Part shown: positions 38,210 to 49,450 of the stretch, in pieces
Numbering within the stretch: position 1 is the first letter of the stretch
Layout: each line of letters opens with the position of its first letter
Origin: Rhyzopertha dominica
Lineage: Eukaryota; Arthropoda; Insecta; Coleoptera; Bostrichidae
Assembly (NCBI GenBank): GCA_025024175.1
Contig: QCXZ01000064.1
Span: 10,168,001 to 10,232,000 of the forward strand
DNA: 64,000 nucleotides
Direction of reading: 5' to 3'
Program-made: the position numbers and the translations under genes
The notes under the pieces: model-generated
Database searches by the model: none
What the model saw: only the letters and a program-made list of their open reading frames with translations
Told to the model about the DNA's origin: nothing

Positions 38210-39915
38210 CTTGAGCCTAATAGTTTAAGAATATTTCCATGTATTTTAAATATGTCCATGGTTGCATAGAAATGGCAGAGAGCCACATAAAAACTCCTCC
38301 TTTAACATGAACTGGTGTGAACAATAAAGACTATTATTATTATTATTATTATTAAATTTATTTTTGAGATATGACAAATTAAACTCAACACTCTCACTGA
38401 CACTTTGTGTTACCTAAGAAATCTCAATGAATTCAAGCAGTACCACTTTTAACTAAAATTTTCTGTTCTTTTTTAACCTTGTCAGATTTTACCAAAAATA
38501 TAGTACAAGTTTCAAAATGTTTTTTAGCAAATAATTAGCATTTTTGCTCAATATCCCTGACAGATTGTTATTTTCTTACTGAAAGCATAACAAATCGCAT
38601 AGATATGATAAGTTTTCTCAAAATATGTGTGAAAGCTTATTAGAAAAATCCATTATCTGCAGTACTTAAGCTGTCACTTGCCGCATGCAAACCTTTTCTT
38701 TTTTAGATATATACATCGACTTTTATATTAGAAGGCTGAAAGATACAAGTTTCAAGTATCTATCAATATTTGCCAAGTCTTTGGTAGAAAAATACCAGTT
38801 AATCTAATAGTATCAACAAAAAAAAATTCACTACTAAATGAGCTTTAGGTTACTTGAACAACTTTTTGAGTATGATGACAGATTAAAAAAGAACAAAATA
38901 TTTGACATAGGAAATAATACGCTTCATTATTTGAAAATTTTTATCATAATGGACGAGACTGCCAACAATAATGTTAAATTGATCTTTGCCGTGAACAGGT
39001 CAACTAACAGGTTCGGCTGGTCATATCTCGGAAATAAAAACTATGCTCAACTTGAAATTTTGCGTACTTTAAAGTGTTATTATGAGTTATAATTCAAACA
39101 ACCTTTATACCAAATTCATAAGGTCCACAAAAGGGGCAATATTTTGGGTCATTCTTTAACTAATAAATTATTAATGAAACAACCTAGTAAAGTTACCGAA
39201 AGGTCCTATTAAGTCTAGATTTTGATTAAAAGATAAATATCACTTACGTATTTCATATCGCAAGCATGTTATTCCCCAAGCTTCACTTGCTTTATTAATA
39301 GAGGTAACAATGGATACATTCAAATTTTCTCGTTCTCGAAATACCTTATCTAAAGATATTTTGCCCAACTCTGATCTCATAGTCGTTTGAGCCAGTTGAG
39401 TTATAGCAAATTCTGGATCCTCAACACCATAGCTAGCTAAATAAGGGTCAATGATTCTCAAGTACAAGACACCATCAATATTTATAGTAACGTTATCCGA
39501 AGTAATGGCACTCTGTTTAGGCACATCTATAGCAATTTCCTTCAAACTTTGAACATACTTTACTTTGTCTACTACAGGTATTAATATATTTAAGCCAGGA
39601 TCCAATATTCTATGAAATTTTCCCATTCGTTCCACAATCCATGCCTGAAATATCAAGTATAAACACCAAAAGCAAATTCTGATCTAGTAAATTACTTCTT
39701 GTTGTGGAACGAACATAACAACTGTATTTATTGGGGTAGAAGTTCTATATCTTACAAAAAGCAACTGTAATGGCAAATTTCTGGAACGTCCACATTCTGG
39801 TTTCGGCTGCAGAAAAAAGGTGTTCTGAGTCTAATTGATATGAAAAATCTATATTTATACATACCCGTAATAAACTGGAATATCCATTGATTAAAACTTT
39901 TGTTCTTGATAACAT
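36345..39915 (-). CDS. STOML2: Stomatin-like protein 2, mitochondrial, four exons
   Basis: This is an SPFH/prohibitin-family scaffold of the mitochondrial inner membrane, known in other animals to bind prohibitins and cardiolipin and stabilise respiratory complexes. The exons in transcript order are 39,865-39,915, 39,696-39,806, 39,248-39,644 and 36,345-36,778. Phases agree, giving 330 aa (human 356). The first about 35 residues are Arg/Lys-rich without acidic stretches, as in a targeting presequence. Then come NTVVMFVPQQE|AWIVERMGKFHRI, the SPFH core with QLAQTTMRSELGKISLDKVF, RYEIRDIKLPARV, and an Ala/Glu-rich coiled coil (AAILESEGVREAEINVAEG). The C-terminus is unusual: after SSLVAQ the frame runs through a possible donor (CAG|GTTAGT) for 11 more codons to a stop, while the human protein has a longer tail. 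The first two introns are only 58 and 51 bases. Confidence 0.95.
38154..38205. repeat. (AT)n microsatellite
   Basis: About 26 uninterrupted AT units in STOML2 intron 3. They are self-complementary and likely polymorphic. Confidence 0.95.
38260..38353 (+). mobile_element. Short LINE 3' end with (ATT)n tail
   Basis: The segment ends GAACAATAAAGACT followed by ATT repeats (38,332-38,353). This has the same architecture as the 3' end of the LINE at 15,291 (CAGAATAAAG plus ATT repeats). It is a strongly 5'-truncated copy within STOML2 intron 3; the left boundary is a guess. Confidence 0.5.
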
Positions 39916-40151
39916 GCTCTACGGTAGGCTATAATAGTATGAGCATCAAAAAGTACTTCCAGCGGGTATAACCAACATAACCTACAAACGTCAGAATTGT
40001 AAACACATGCAAAACTTTGCTCGCGAACCAGCGACATCTTTTCATTAATGCTGGTACTATCTCGAATTCCTATACAGGGTGTTGGCCGGGAAGTTGTACT
40101 TTATTTAATCGATACTGATTCTGTGATCGACACATACATGCAACTGTCAAC
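39916..40151. promoter_or_regulatory. Bidirectional promoter between STOML2 and CCDC112
   Basis: The two start codons, on opposite strands, are separated by 236 bases, so both transcripts must start within or close to this interval. Part of a TACAGGGTGTTGGCC repeat end lies at 40,074. No TATA box is evident for either direction. Shared regulation is an inference from spacing. Confidence 0.6.
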
Positions 40152-43100
40152 ATGACAAGTTTCGTAAGTGAATCACTGAAAATAAGAAATATTGAAAATA
40201 ATATAACGAAAAGTTTAAAAGTGCTTTTTGAAAACCTGAACGTGTTTGAAAATGTTAAAGAACAGCTTGTGCATACAGAAAACTGTAGGTAAGATTAATT
40301 AATTAAATTGGGCAATAAAAATAACATGCTACTCATTGTCATAAATGATGAACCTTCTTTTACTTTTTTTGTGTGAAAAATCTTACATTATAAGTTCAAA
40401 AATTTATTTTCATCATGAATACATTAATGGATATCTCATTTTATATATTATGTTTTATTCAGCACAGCAAATAAATTGTAGTAACTACCATATTTTTTAA
40501 ATTAATCATTATAAATGGTCATGTTTGTAAGATACAGGTGATACTTAAATATTATATAATATTTAATTACACAAAATAATAATACCTAAGGTTTTTCCTA
40601 TTTTTAGCCTGTAAATCCAGCAATAATTTTTATTTATTACTTTGTCTTTTTTACTGCTGATGGCTTGTAATATAATGATATTTGCTAGTGAGTGATAGCA
40701 GCCAAATAATTGAAACAAGAAAAATAATTATTGCATTTTTGATATGTCTTCATTTATAATTATACTCCTTTATGTCCTAGGAAGAATGATATTCTAAAAT
40801 TGCAACAGAAATTTGATTCTTCTATTTACAAACCCCTCAGGAAAGTACAAGCTGTACTAAAAGAAGACAATTTTGATAAGATAGGTAAGTTTACTCTTTT
40901 AATTGAGACAAGACTTATATAGCATAGAATGAAACTAATTTGATTATTAAAATGGGATTATAAGTATCAACTGAAGCAAGCAAGCAAACTTAAAAAAACC
41001 ACTGACTTAAAAAGTAAATAAATATTCTTATCTATGCAACACTGTTTAGAAAGTTCTATGTATCATTACACAATGTAAATTCGACTGTTTAGTACAAGTA
41101 TTTAATTTCGGTATTTCGAGTACTTGTACTTGGTACTTGAGCAATGTCTCCAGTTGGAAAATAAATTAATTTGTGCCAATATTTTTTTTTAATAGGAAAT
41201 ATCAGGGAATCATAGACATTTGTGTGGTACAAAAACTGGTACATTTTTATTATTAGGAATTATTTTTCTTTAATTTTAAATGGCAATTCCATTTTAATGA
41301 AAGAACAGAGTGCAATTATCATTTTATCAAGAAACATACAAATAAAATGCATTTAAATGATACATAGAAGTTTGTGTCCAATAAAAAATAGAATGGCGTT
41401 CCATATACAGGGTGGCCCATTAGTGTGTGGACAGAATATTACGCAATTGTTATTATAGTTTTTAAAACTCTGCAAGTGCAGCGTGGTAGGGAGTGCTTAA
41501 GCCTACAAAATAAAAATATTTTTGCTCCTCCCCCCACATATACGGGGGTGATTCAATACATTACTATATTTTTTAAATGGAACACCCTGTATATTATTAC
41601 ATTTTTAGATTCCTCTTTTAATTTTAATGGGACTTAATATAACATACACTGTTGTAAGGTTATTTAATTATTTTTTTCAAAATTTTGACATTTCGGAAAA
41701 TTATTATATTTTCAAAACCTTTATAGCTAGAGGTATGCAGTTTTCTTAGGGATGTTACTAATAAAATGCACATCATCTGTAGATATAAAGGATTAATATA
41801 AGAATAGTTAGTAGTATTAAAATTTACTTTAGAAATTTGATCATATTCAATCCCAGCCAACTCGATTTTTTTAAATAGCACGCTATTTTACTTTCACCGT
41901 AGTTCAATGCGCAAATTAATTTCCTTTTATATGATATAAAGAAGTATGCATCTATCTCTAATAGTTTTTAAGAAAATTGCTCATGTTTAGGTTTATTTAT
42001 ATTTTAGTCCTTTTTATAGTAGGCTATGGAGAAAAAAATGAATGCGCTTTTATCAGGTTTAAACTGTCAATGTTTGCTTGATGTCAGTAGTTCTACTACA
42101 TATGTATGTGTCTACCTTCAATCATTTTTAAGAAAATGATGTGTGTACTAATTTAGTCATATTAACATTAATATAATATTTAAAATTAAAAGAAAACAAA
42201 TAAATATGGACAACATGAGTATTATGGTCTAATTGAAAATTCAAAAACATCGTTAAAAAGCAAAAGCAATAAACGTAACCCATAATAAAATAAAAATAAA
42301 TAACAAAAGTAGGTGGTAGGTGAAAACGAAACAAAACAATACAAGAAATGTAACACAACAAAACAACAAAAAAGGTAACAAAAGTATCTGAAAACAACAA
42401 AATGCAAGGAACGTAACACAACCAAATAACTCAAAAGTAACAATAGTATGCGAATACCAGGAGACAAAGAAGTACAAGGAACGTAACAAGTAACAAAATA
42501 ACACAAAGTAACAAAAGTATGTGAAAACAAGAAAAGGAAGAATGTAATGGCACTGCAACCTACAACAAATGTTCAAAATGGCGACCATTGTGGTGTAAAC
42601 ACATTTTAACTCTACTACAAAACAGACAGTTTAAAGCTGATAAAAGCGCATTCATTTTTTTCTCCATAGCCTACTATGAAAAGGACTAAAATATAATAAC
42701 TAAACCTAAAAATAAGCAATTTTCTTAAAAACTATTAGAGATAGATGCATACTTCTTTATATCATATAAAAGGAAATTAATTTGCGCATTGAACAACGGT
42801 GAAAGTAAAATAGGGTGCTATTTAAAATAATCGAGTTGGCTGGGATTGAATATGATCAAATTTCTAAAGTAAATTTTAGTACTACTAACTATTCTTATAT
42901 TAATCCTTTATATCTACAGATGATGTGCATTTTATTAGTAACATCCCAGCGAAAACTGTATACCTCTAGCTATAAAGGTTTTGAAAATACAATAATTTTC
43001 CGAAATGCAAAAATTTTGGAAAAGAATTAAATAACTTTACAACAGTGTATTTTAGACCCCATATATGTTATATTAAGTCCAATTAAAATTAAAAGAGGAT

Positions 43101-46100
43101 TCCAAAAATGTAATAATATACAGGGTGTTCCATTAAAAAAATATAAGAATGTATTGAATCACCCACGTATATGTGAGGGGGAGGAGTAATATTTTTATTT
43201 TGTAGACTTAAGCACTCCCTACCACGCTGCACTCGCAGAATTTTAAAAACTATAATAACAATTGCGTAATATTCCGTCCACGCACTAATTGGCCACCCTG
43301 TATATGTCAGTATTGATCAGATATTATGGGATGATACTTTATAAATAAAATTGTATTATATTTTTGTTGGATTAGGTATACTGTTCCCACAATAGACTTG
43401 TGCAAATGGGTACAACATGAAACAGACAGTTCAATGAGTAGTTATTATAAATAGTATTATTGCATTAATGCCCTATTGTATTCTTAAATTAATAGACCTT
43501 AAAGAAAAACTCGCTCATAAACTACTTTTATTACACATATAACAGTAGTGTATTTCACGTTTCTAGTAGCTATGCTTTTCAACATTTCAGACTTAAGCCA
43601 TTTCAAAGAAGAAATGGTGGCTATTCAAAATAACATCGAGTCCTTTAAATTCGAAATCAATTCAAGTCTAAGCACCCTGCAAAAAGAAGAGGAGGAACTT
43701 CTTAGGGAAGTCGATGTCTGTGACCTAAGACTTTATGAATACTCCGAGCCCGTCCGACTCGTTAGTGATTTGACATACATGGCTAAAGCAAAGACAAGAT
43801 CTTGTAGTGCTCTTCCTCGTGTAAGTGGTTTGTTTTGCAAAAGGTACATAACGAATTATATAAGCAACGTTTTAGGAGATTGAGGAATTCCTAAATTTTG
43901 TAAGCAGAAGTGGTGGTCACGAAGGTGGTTGGACAGCTGAAGACCATCAATTCTTTCTTAGAAGCAGAGCAAAATGCAAAACAATTGAACAACTTTCCAA
44001 ATTCATAAACAAATTATTGCCAGGTAAATTATACACCATTACATTGAAATCAGCTTGCCAAGCATTACTGGTTCAGGGATTCATAATTTTCTTAGTCACA
44101 CAATACAGTGCATGCTAAATGTGTTTTCAAAATTAAATAGTATTAAAAAATTAGCTTTTAAAAATGCTCATATTATATTATATTTTCTATCACAATTAGC
44201 ACATACATAAATTTTTTAAGACATAAGTGAGCAAGAAGTAATTGATCACGAAAAATGGTATATAAAGTACACAGAAATGAAGGAAAAACAGCAGTCGGCC
44301 ATTAATATGTGGCGAGCGACAAAAAAGAACACAATGAACATGCAATATGAACGACCACCTATAAGGCCAAAAATTAAAACACGATTTTCTCCTAATAAAT
44401 ATTGCAATGTGCGTGAACAAATTGAATCTTGGAAGGTAAGTAATTTATATAAAAAGATATATAAATGTCCAATAATTACATCTTAAAGGCAGAGAAAAAT
44501 GAACTTAAACAGAAGGAGGAGGAATTAAAATTGGAAGAACTAGTCAAAAAAAAGGAGATTGACGAAAGTAAAAAACAGAAGCAAGAAGCTTTAAAAAAGT
44601 TTGTTCTCGAATGGAAGCTCTCCAAAATAGAAAGAGAGCAAGCAAAAATTGGAATGAAGACTACGGAAATGCAAGAGAGGCAGTCGCGGTATTAGGCTCA
44701 AATTAAATTAACCAATCAGAAATATTTACCTACATTATCATTTCAGAGCACTACAAGCAAATCGCTTAATAAAGCAATTCCAATCTCAAGACAATGTGTT
44801 TATAGAGAAAAGGAGAAAAAACTTGATGCACAAGTCTAAATCTCCTAGTAAATGTGTGATACGTAAAACAGATCATCCTAGAGATCCCGACAGACTTCTT
44901 AAACCTACACAGCAGTGGCTGTCAAGGATCAATTCTATGCCAGATAAAACTGTTGCCATACAAAATTTACACAATACGGGAAGGTTGTAAGTATAATTAA
45001 CATAGTCGCTAACTAATTATGGTTGTAAACCATAAAGAGGTTTTGTGAGCTGCAGGCTGTTCACAGAACTTAAAACTTAGATCTGTTATGTCCTCAATTA
45101 GGTAGTGCAAAGTCACTTGTTTTCATTGTTGCCAAGTGTACTGGCTGGGTGAAATGAATGAAAATATTTACCAAGATGGGGGATATACGGTTATAGCGGA
45201 AGTTGATACTAACTTCACTATTTTAAATGGAACACCCTCTAACATTGCTTATCAAATTTAAACGTCACTTTATTAATAACACTACGGGTCTAAGATCAAA
45301 CATTTAGGCATAATTCGCATTTCTTTGTAAATTTTGGGGTTTTACAGTGACGTCTAAGAAGCTGTTTAGATTTACAGGCAGTTTTTATCACCGTTTTGAG
45401 CAACTTTATTAGCCATTTAAAGCTGCAAAGTTGTTTAATGTAACAATAATTTAATTTAATTTCCTTTTATTCATATTGCACTTGACCTATCTGTTTTAAT
45501 AGTGTGACCAATGCTGTATACGTACTTTTTTATTTTACGGGCGAAATTAAAACAAATGTAGAACGATAACACTAAACTAAACAAGAATACCAAAACCTAC
45601 CTCTATCGGGAATGTTTTAGTACATTTTTCTTTTCTGGGAAATGAATATTAAAAAAAAAAATTTGAAGGTATTCAGAATCATTTAACATTAACATGACCA
45701 TTATTAACTTTTGAATTAATTTAAATAATGCCATGTTTTCTATGCTGTATTTAAGTTTAAGTTGCTGTTCTTATTTTTTTGTTCTGCATTTGTTTTCATT
45801 TTCCTCATAAGATAAATAAGTACCTACACATAAATGGTCGCAAAAATATTGAATCTTTTGTATTATTCAAAACTTTATTTCTACTCAGCAATCTTTCTAA
45901 ACAAATGTTACTAACATATCAAAATATTTTGTTTCAACACTGAAGTTCAATTGTTTTAATAAAAAAAACAAAATCAAAGCTTTTTTAATTTCGGGAAAAC
46001 TGGTAAAAACAGATATGTAGGTCAAGTGAAATATTAAACGATAGGAAATTTAATTCTACGTCTATCAGTGATATAATAATAATAAAAAAATGAAGTTATT

Positions 46101-46854
46101 GGCATTTGAAGTTTGTTATGCTCAAAAGCTTGTAAAACAATTTTGCAGCTTTAGAAAATGTTAAGCTGTGGCTAATAAATTACAAACATTTATGCCCAAC
46201 ACTGAAAAATCGTAGCCTTTGTAGTGTTAGATCTAAACAATTTCCCTGAAACCACTGTAAATGTCAAAATTTTCAAAGAAATATGAATGGTTCATCTTAG
46301 ACCCATAATTTTGTGTTATTAATAATTTAAAATGATTAATTTAGTGTCAACCAGAAGTTCGCCACCCTGGGAAAAATTTTTATTCATCTCGCCCCACTAC
46401 AAATTTTCATCTCAAAATTCTGTCAACTTTCCAAAATACTTTTAATGGTAACTTAAGTGTGGACACCCTGTATACGTGCCACTGCTATTACATAATTCTT
46501 TTAATAATCTGACAGTAATGTGAAAATTTTTAAATATTTTTAATGAAGTAAATATCTGAAAGCAAATGTTAAAATTGTGTTTGGCCAGGATGCTAACGAA
46601 AATAGAAACTTCAAATTTGAATAATATTAGGCGAGTACTGTAAATGATTCTGATTAAACCCTTTTTCATTTATCATTATATAACCCAGTTTGAATTAATT
46701 TTCCAAAGCATTGCAAACCACTTTTAGATTATATTAGAATATTGAAACATTATACATAAAATTAAAAGAAAATGTGTTAGCCTATTTAAAATACTTACTT
46801 TTTACTTTATTGATTTTCAGGGGACTTCCAGAATGGAGAAGAGGAATTTACTAG
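40152..46854 (+). CDS. CCDC112: Coiled-coil domain-containing protein 112, eight exons, complete
   Basis: In vertebrates this is a centriolar-satellite coiled-coil protein linked to ciliogenesis. The exons are 40,152-40,288, 40,781-40,884, 43,591-43,820, 43,876-44,023, 44,221-44,435, 44,489-44,688, 44,747-44,986 and 46,821-46,854. All are GT-AG and in phase, giving 435 aa. Recognition rests on GGWTAEDHQFFLRSR (from residue 174; human has GGWDEYDHQNFLK), then DHEKWYIKY, a long Lys/Glu coiled coil (about 240-370), RDPDRLLKPTQQW at 390-402 (human RDPSRLYKPTKGW), and the end GLPEWRRGIY (human PTWRQGI). The last exon is only 34 bases. Intron 2 and intron 7 each carry a large inverted-repeat transposon. 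A small frame, SHFKEEMVAIQNN, starts exon 3 and confirms the coiled-coil N-terminal half. Confidence 0.93.
41402..43306. mobile_element. 1.9 kb foldback element in CCDC112 intron 2
   Basis: The arms at 41,402-42,074 and 42,628-43,306 are close complements over about 670 bases, starting CATATACAGGGTGGCC at both ends. The same short frame (FKKIELAGIEYDQISKVNF) occurs in opposite orientation in the two arms, a by-product of the palindrome. An inner pair of CACCCTGTATA motifs lies about 180 bases in from each end, as if one element had inserted in another. The central 550 bases hold an imperfect tandem repeat. No transposase is visible. Confidence 0.9.
42350..42548. repeat. Imperfect tandem repeat of about 63-70 bp units
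   Basis: Units starting GTAACAC/GTAACAA begin at 42,350, 42,413 and 42,483, each followed by an AAAGTAACAAAAGTAT-like block and ending GCAAGGAAC or a variant. Spacing is 63 and 70 bases, and a weaker unit precedes 42,350. It forms the loop of the foldback element. The long hydrophobic minus-strand frames here are artefacts of the A/C-rich repeat. Confidence 0.7.
45140..46480. mobile_element. 1.3 kb long-inverted-repeat element in CCDC112 intron 7
   Basis: The left block with TATTAATAACAC, GGGTCTAAGATCAA and ATTTCTTTG (45,270-45,340) is mirrored by complements on the right (46,265-46,330). Outer similarity reaches GAAATGAATGAAAATATTT on the left and the ACACCCTGTATACG end on the right (46,480). 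The arms are diverged and total about 200-250 bases. It is non-coding, and its ends are approximate. Confidence 0.65.
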
Positions 46855-46975
46855 CCCAAACTGTTTATATATAATTTATTTACTGTAACACTTAACAAAA
46901 CTTATACTACAAAGTAAGAAAATATATGTTTTATCATTCTGTAATATTCGACAATATAGACAAAAATATTTCACA

Positions 46976-46981
46976 AATAAA
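46976..46981 (+). terminator. Poly(A) signal of CCDC112
   Basis: AATAAA about 120 bases after the stop at 46,854. It precedes the convergent SPG21 gene. Confidence 0.55.
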
Positions 46982-47251
46982 ACTTTCATAACAAATGTTG
47001 GTATAATTCTTAAGTATATACACCATAATGCACATATGTATACTTTAAACTATAAGGCAAGATAATATGATACTCATATGCAATTGCAAATCTTAGGATA
47101 CAGAAAAACAGATTTTATACTTTTTTCTTTGGTAAGCAAGGGTAATTCATTCTACAAATATATGTAAACACTATAAAAAGTTATGAAACCATTGATATGC
47201 TGGGAACAGAGATTATCACAATAAAATAATTATGACAAATCAATAAAAATA

Positions 47252-49450
47252 TTATCCAGAACTTTTGCTTCGGTTTACTAAAGGGTGATCAGAAACTGCT
47301 AAAGATGTTCCATCAAACTGACGCAAATGAATCTGAAATAATATATTAATTTACTACAATTACTGATATATTATATAATGTTAGAAGAAAATCCAAAAGA
47401 CGTAGCACCTAACAGTTCATACAATTTTTTGTCCAACTTACTTGTAAATGTAGATTTACTTCTGCACTTCGACTTAAGTAAGGGAAATTTCCACCACTCT
47501 TTAAATGGGCTAACTTGGCACTTGGGTAGCATTTATAAAGTTCCTCTCTTACAGCACTTGATAAGGCATATTCATCGAAAACATCCATTATTGTGACTGG
47601 AAGCTGAGAAAGCTTGTGAGCCTCTACATAACCTTGCAGACAATTCAGAGTTAATCTACTTGCCAACTCAGATTGTGGAAGACTCTCCAGCTAAAATAAA
47701 ATGAAAAGTATGTCAAAAAAAAATAACAATATTTAATGCACAGCTAAAAAGTTAAAAAATTAAAATGAAATGCAATAATATTGCAACAATACATAATATG
47801 GAAATGTTTATTAAGCAGAAGGTAGAAACTCATATACAAATTTTACACAGATTAAAAACAAGCAAATGCTCATTTCTTAAATGTTACAGAACATTTACAA
47901 TGCAAATTTGTGCTGACAACAGCTAAATTCCCAATTTTATTAATGTCTCAAATTCACCAATTCATTAGGGTACTACTGTTGGTAATGCTTTTTATCAGAT
48001 AGTTTAAAAAAATAATAATACTCAATACTTGAACCTTAACATATCGAGTACTATAGTGAATACATAATTTCTGTTGTTTCCACTTTTTCACAATACCTAG
48101 TCAACATTACCACACTACTCTAGAGTTAAACAATGAATATCAACCCAACTGTTGCCTGAATAAGTTGAAGACAATGAATAGCAGGTTTATTTTCCTCAGT
48201 TTAACAATGAATAATTGCCAGGTGGTTATCAAAAATTATCAAGCGCTATGTCTAATGAAATACCAGTTCACTGAAGATAACAGTATTAAAATGAAGGTAT
48301 AGTGCTAGTTTTGCATTGCATATTACGAAAAGTATTGACATTTTAAATCATTTATATAATTTGGGTAATTTTACTTACTGACAGAGCATCAAAAAGATGT
48401 ATTTAATTATTGTTTACCTACATTACAGAAAATTACTAAACCAAATTATTAAAAACTTATTGTTGTAAATGAATGGTATTTTGATGAAACTAAAAAAGAG
48501 AACCATACAAACAAAATAGACTGCAGATTTTTTTGCACAAAAATACATTCTTTTTACTAATATGATATTCATATTTGAAAATGATCTTAAATTAAATTTT
48601 ACACAAAATCAGTTTCTCTTTGATACAGAAGATACAGAAGCTGAGGTATTCCTAAAGCACAATGCTAGCGCCTGCTGTAAAAAAATCATAATGTTTGCTA
48701 CATTGCTTAATTAATATTATACTGAATTTATGTATGTCACCAAGAACTACTTTGACATTATTGTGTGTTTGTGAGTGATATACTCACCCTTTCAACCATA
48801 AAATCTATAGCTTCCACCATTGCTGGATCCACCTTTTGAGTACTAAAGTTCCCCATTAGCATACGCTTCAAAACAAGTGAAGGTAATATCCAAAACAGTG
48901 CTGCAGATTCATGATTATTAAATACTGCAGTATCCGTAAAAGTATTGCACAAAATCAACGAAGCAACTCTCGGATGAGCAAATGTGTATTCTGCAAATTT
49001 CTGTGCAAGGTAGCCTCCTAACGATGCACCAAAAATATGAACTTTATCTAGTTCCAGATAATCAAGAAGCTTTTTAAATCCTTCACACCATTCTTTAACA
49101 TTCCAATATACTGGTGCTTCAGCAGCTATTACACGTACTCCTTTAGCCGACAGTGCTAGTGACTGTTTAAAGAAAATATCCGCAGTGCCAGACACAGGAG
49201 GAAGACATATTAGCGGGCATTTAACTTTCTTGGGGCCAGAATCATAAACGCGCCATCCCTGTGAAGAAGTAGGTACATACATTAACAAAAATGGTAGGTA
49301 TGCAACAATTTTTTGTTGACTTCTGTAAACTATAGGTAATAATATACTTACCTTAGTATTGTCAGAATCAACTACTATTCTTCGTAGTGGAATGCTACCC
49401 CTAAAACTCAAATACTCCGGGGACTGTGATAGATCACTAACATAACTCAT
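47252..49450 (-). CDS. SPG21: Maspardin (alpha/beta-hydrolase fold), four exons, complete
   Basis: This is the maspardin family, named for the human gene mutated in spastic paraplegia 21 (Mast syndrome): an alpha/beta-hydrolase-fold protein of endosomal and trans-Golgi membranes with no established substrate. The exons in transcript order are 49,352-49,450, 48,788-49,258, 47,442-47,690 and 47,252-47,332. All junctions are phase 0, giving 299 aa (human 308). Recognised blocks are [39 protein letters not shown], the nucleophile-elbow sequence [18 protein letters not shown] (Ser112), [29 protein letters not shown] and [27 protein letters not shown]. The C-terminus is shorter and diverged. The gene is tail-to-tail with CCDC112 (397 bases between stops). 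Confidence 0.95.

Noticed and set aside
40074..40090. TACAGGGTGTTGGCC next to the CCDC112 start considered as a promoter element
   Set aside because: It matches the end motif of the inverted-repeat transposons here and is more likely a remnant of one.
42350..42548. Regularly spaced repeats considered as an array with functional spacers
   Set aside because: Units are imperfect, of variable length and directly adjoining in a eukaryotic transposon loop. They are not a CRISPR array.
42128..42588. Three overlapping minus-strand frames rich in Phe, Leu, Cys and Tyr
   Set aside because: They lie over an A/C-rich tandem repeat, so the complement is automatically open in several frames and hydrophobic. 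There is no start or splice context.
41660..43030. The same about 70-residue frame found on opposite strands at two places
   Set aside because: It is a consequence of the two arms of the foldback element, not a duplicated gene.
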